Assembly (NCBI RefSeq): GCF_019956415.1
Contig: NZ_JAHBDK010000033.1
Coordinates: 1 to 64,000, forward strand
Source of the DNA: Pseudomonas sp. GL-B-19
GTDB lineage: Bacteria; Pseudomonadota; Gammaproteobacteria; Pseudomonadales; Pseudomonadaceae
DNA: 64,000 bases
Direction: 5' to 3'
Shown: positions 62,378 through 64,000 of the stretch, piece after piece
Numbering within the stretch: position 1 is the first letter of the stretch
Layout: every line of letters starts with the position of its first letter
The notes under the pieces: generated by a model
The model's input: only the letters and a program-made list of their open reading frames with translations
The model's database searches: none
What the model was told of the DNA's origin: nothing
Position numbers and translations under genes: made by a program

Positions 62378-62416
62378 AAAGCCCTGTACACCTTCAACTG
62401 TGCAGGGCTTTTTTGT
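62378..62416 (+). terminator. Terminator after murB
   Basis: AAAGCCCTGTACA pairs with TGTGCAGGGCTTT (one G-T pair) around a short loop and is followed by a T run. Confidence 0.87.
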
Positions 62417-62594
62417 TAATGCTGGGTTAACTTAGCCACCTAACGATGCAAGCATTTGCTCCACTAAAGGCCCGGTGCAGATATTCCCGTTGCATAAGAG
62501 AGCCTCATTAGCCTGAGTCGATCTGCGTGTAACCAATCAAGATCCCACGGCAGATTGCTCGACCCCATAACTCAAGAACTATGCGGGCGTGCCC

Positions 62595-63065
62595 ATGATT
62601 ACCCTGAAGCTCAACGGTCAAGACCATCCACTCGACGTCACCGAGGACATGCCGCTGCTCTGGGCCATTCGCGATGTGGCCGGTTACAACGGTACCAAAT
62701 TCGGCTGCGGCATGGGCCTGTGCGGCGCTTGCACGATTCACATCGACGGATCGCCCGCGCGCAGTTGCATCACGCCGATTGGCTCGGTGGTCGGGCAGAA
62801 CGTCACCACCATTGAGTACTTGCACGCCGACCCGATCGGGCAGGTGGTCCAGCAAGCCTGGCTCGATACCGCCGTCGCGCAATGCGGTTTCTGCCAAGGC
62901 GGGCAGATCATGTCAGCGACAGCGCTGCTCAAAACCAATCCGAACCCCACCGACGCGCAAATCGAAGAAGCGATGGTCGGCAACATTTGCCGTTGCGGGA
63001 CTTACAACCGCATCAAAATCGCCATCCGTCAGGCTTCGTCTCACTTGAAGGAGGCCAAGGCATGA
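62595..63065 (+). CDS. 2Fe-2S subunit of a molybdenum hydroxylase (IorA-like)
   Basis: A 156-residue protein with two 2Fe-2S clusters. The N-terminal plant-type motif is GCGMGLCGACT with a further Cys in SCITP; the C-terminal cluster has CGFCQGGQI and ICRCGTYNRI. It is the electron-transfer subunit of the xanthine-dehydrogenase family without an FAD subunit, as in isoquinoline 1-oxidoreductase and related periplasmic aldehyde dehydrogenases. Its stop overlaps the large-subunit gene. Confidence 0.92.
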   Translation: MITLKLNGQDHPLDVTEDMPLLWAIRDVAGYNGTKFGCGMGLCGACTIHIDGSPARSCITPIGSVVGQNVTTIEYLHADPIGQVVQQAWLDTAVAQCGFCQGGQIMSATALLKTNPNPTDAQIEEAMVGNICRCGTYNRIKIAIRQASSHLKEAKA

Positions 63066-64000
63066 GCCAGTTACCGAATGATTTTGCCCTGAGCAATCTC
63101 AGCAACCTGAGTCGACGCGGTTTCCTCAAAGGTGTCGGCGCTACCAGTGCATTGGTGCTGGCGGCCAGTTGGGGCTGGCAGGACGCTTTCGCCGAAGAGA
63201 CATCGAAGAAGTTCGGCGCCGACGGCATGCCCCACGGCGCGATTGATGATCCTAAGGTGTACGTCAGCATCGCCACCGATGGCACGGTGACCGTGGTTTG
63301 CAACCGCTCGGAAATGGGCCAGGGCGTGCGCACCAGCCTGACAATGGTGGTGGCCGATGAACTGGACGCCGACTGGGCGAGGGTGAAAGTGCAACAGGCG
63401 CCGGGCGACGAAGTGCGTTTCGGCAACCAGGACACCGACGGCTCGCGCAGCATGCGTCACTGGTACGAGCCAATGCGCCGTTGCGGCGCCGCCGCTCGAA
63501 CCATGCTGGAACAGGCCGCCGCCGAGCAGTGGAAAGTGCCGGTTGGTGAGTGCCATGCGCAACTGCACAAAGTCATCCATACACCGACCGGTCGTGAGTT
63601 GGGTTATGGCGAGCTGGCCGTGGCAGCCGGTGCGCTGGCGGTGCCCGCTCGCGACAGCGTTCGGCTCAAGGATCCGTCGCAGTTTCTCTACATCGGCAAG
63701 GAAGGCTCCAAGGCCATTGATGGGGCCGACATCGTCAACGGCCACGCCATTTACGGGGCCGACGTGCATTTCGACGGCATGCTCTACGCCACCATTGCGC
63801 GTCCGGCGGTATACGGCGGCAAGGTCAAAACCTTCGATGCCAGCGCCGCGATGAAAGTCCCCGGCGTGATTAAGGTGTTGCAGATCGGCGCCAGTCCGGT
63901 GCCGTCCGAATTTCAACCCTTGGGTGGTGTGGCCGTGGTGGCCAAGAACACCTGGGCGGCAATCAAGGGCCGCGAGGCGCTGAAGATCGAGTGGGATGAC
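63062..64000 (+). CDS. Molybdopterin-binding large subunit, IorB-like, partial
   Basis: The first 313 residues; the gene runs off the window. The N-terminus has a twin-arginine signal (SRRGFLKGVGATSALVLAAS), so the holoenzyme should be exported folded, together with the small subunit. KVYVSIATDGTVTVVCNRSEMGQGVRTSL is typical of the IorB/aldehyde-dehydrogenase family. It overlaps the iron-sulphur gene by four bases. The substrate is probably an aldehyde or N-heterocycle, not decidable here. Confidence 0.92.
   Translation, partial: MSQLPNDFALSNLSNLSRRGFLKGVGATSALVLAASWGWQDAFAEETSKKFGADGMPHGAIDDPKVYVSIATDGTVTVVCNRSEMGQGVRTSLTMVVADELDADWARVKVQQAPGDEVRFGNQDTDGSRSMRHWYEPMRRCGAAARTMLEQAAAEQWKVPVGECHAQLHKVIHTPTGRELGYGELAVAAGALAVPARDSVRLKDPSQFLYIGKEGSKAIDGADIVNGHAIYGADVHFDGMLYATIARPAVYGGKVKTFDASAAMKVPGVIKVLQIGASPVPSEFQPLGGVAVVAKNTWAAIKGREALKIEWDD

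Overview
The window looks like a chromosomal segment of a Pseudomonas of the fluorescens/putida lineage. GC is high, gene order is typically pseudomonad (comEC-exbB-exbD-lpxK-Trm112-kdsB-LMW phosphatase-murB; fadE beside a PA2817-type gene), and the intergenic hairpin repeats are built on a core resembling GGAGCGAGCCTGCTCGCGA. Everything here was read from sequence alone; family names rest on motif recognition, not on searches.

Layout. 1-5.9 kb: a co-directional lipid/ester-metabolism cluster (acyl-CoA ligase, hot-dog thioesterase, two alpha/beta hydrolases, a YfcG-like glutathione transferase, a DUF4892-type exported protein). 6-14.6 kb: AI-2E-type transporter, pyrF, a CurA-like reductase, an SDR, a MocR-type regulator, a chemoreceptor with a large periplasmic helical domain, and an uncharacterised coiled-coil membrane protein. 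14.9-15.4 kb: a stable-RNA promoter and a tandemly duplicated tRNA-Glu/tRNA-Gly pair.

15.4-30.2 kb: a probable genomic island bounded by an ~82-bp direct repeat made of the last 20 nt of tRNA-Gly plus its terminator. It carries a LuxR-type response regulator, a histidine kinase, a small protein I cannot recognise, and a 3596-residue secreted protein. That protein has two complete animal-type haem peroxidase modules (MopA-like) and RTX calcium-binding repeats. No integrase is visible. This is the most interesting part of the window.

30.2-44.4 kb: a full Tad/Flp pilus locus. A divergent AraC-type regulator with a degenerate receiver-like domain is followed by two nearly identical Flp pilins, a prepilin peptidase, an unusual winged-helix/AAA ATPase, RcpC, TadG, two TadE-like pseudopilins, TadZ, TadA, TadB and TadC. 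Facing them on the minus strand are the secretin RcpA, a TadD lipoprotein and a small exported protein.

44.9-55.4 kb: LysE exporter, 2OG-Fe(II) oxygenase, AlaX-type editing protein, LysR regulator, PA2817-like protein, FadE, transglutaminase-like protein, GST, a two-gene ABC transporter and a DUF2062 protein. 55.5-62.4 kb: comEC followed by the envelope cluster exbBD-lpxK-Trm112-kdsB-phosphatase-murB. 62.6-64 kb: an IorA/IorB-like molybdenum hydroxylase; the large subunit runs off the window.
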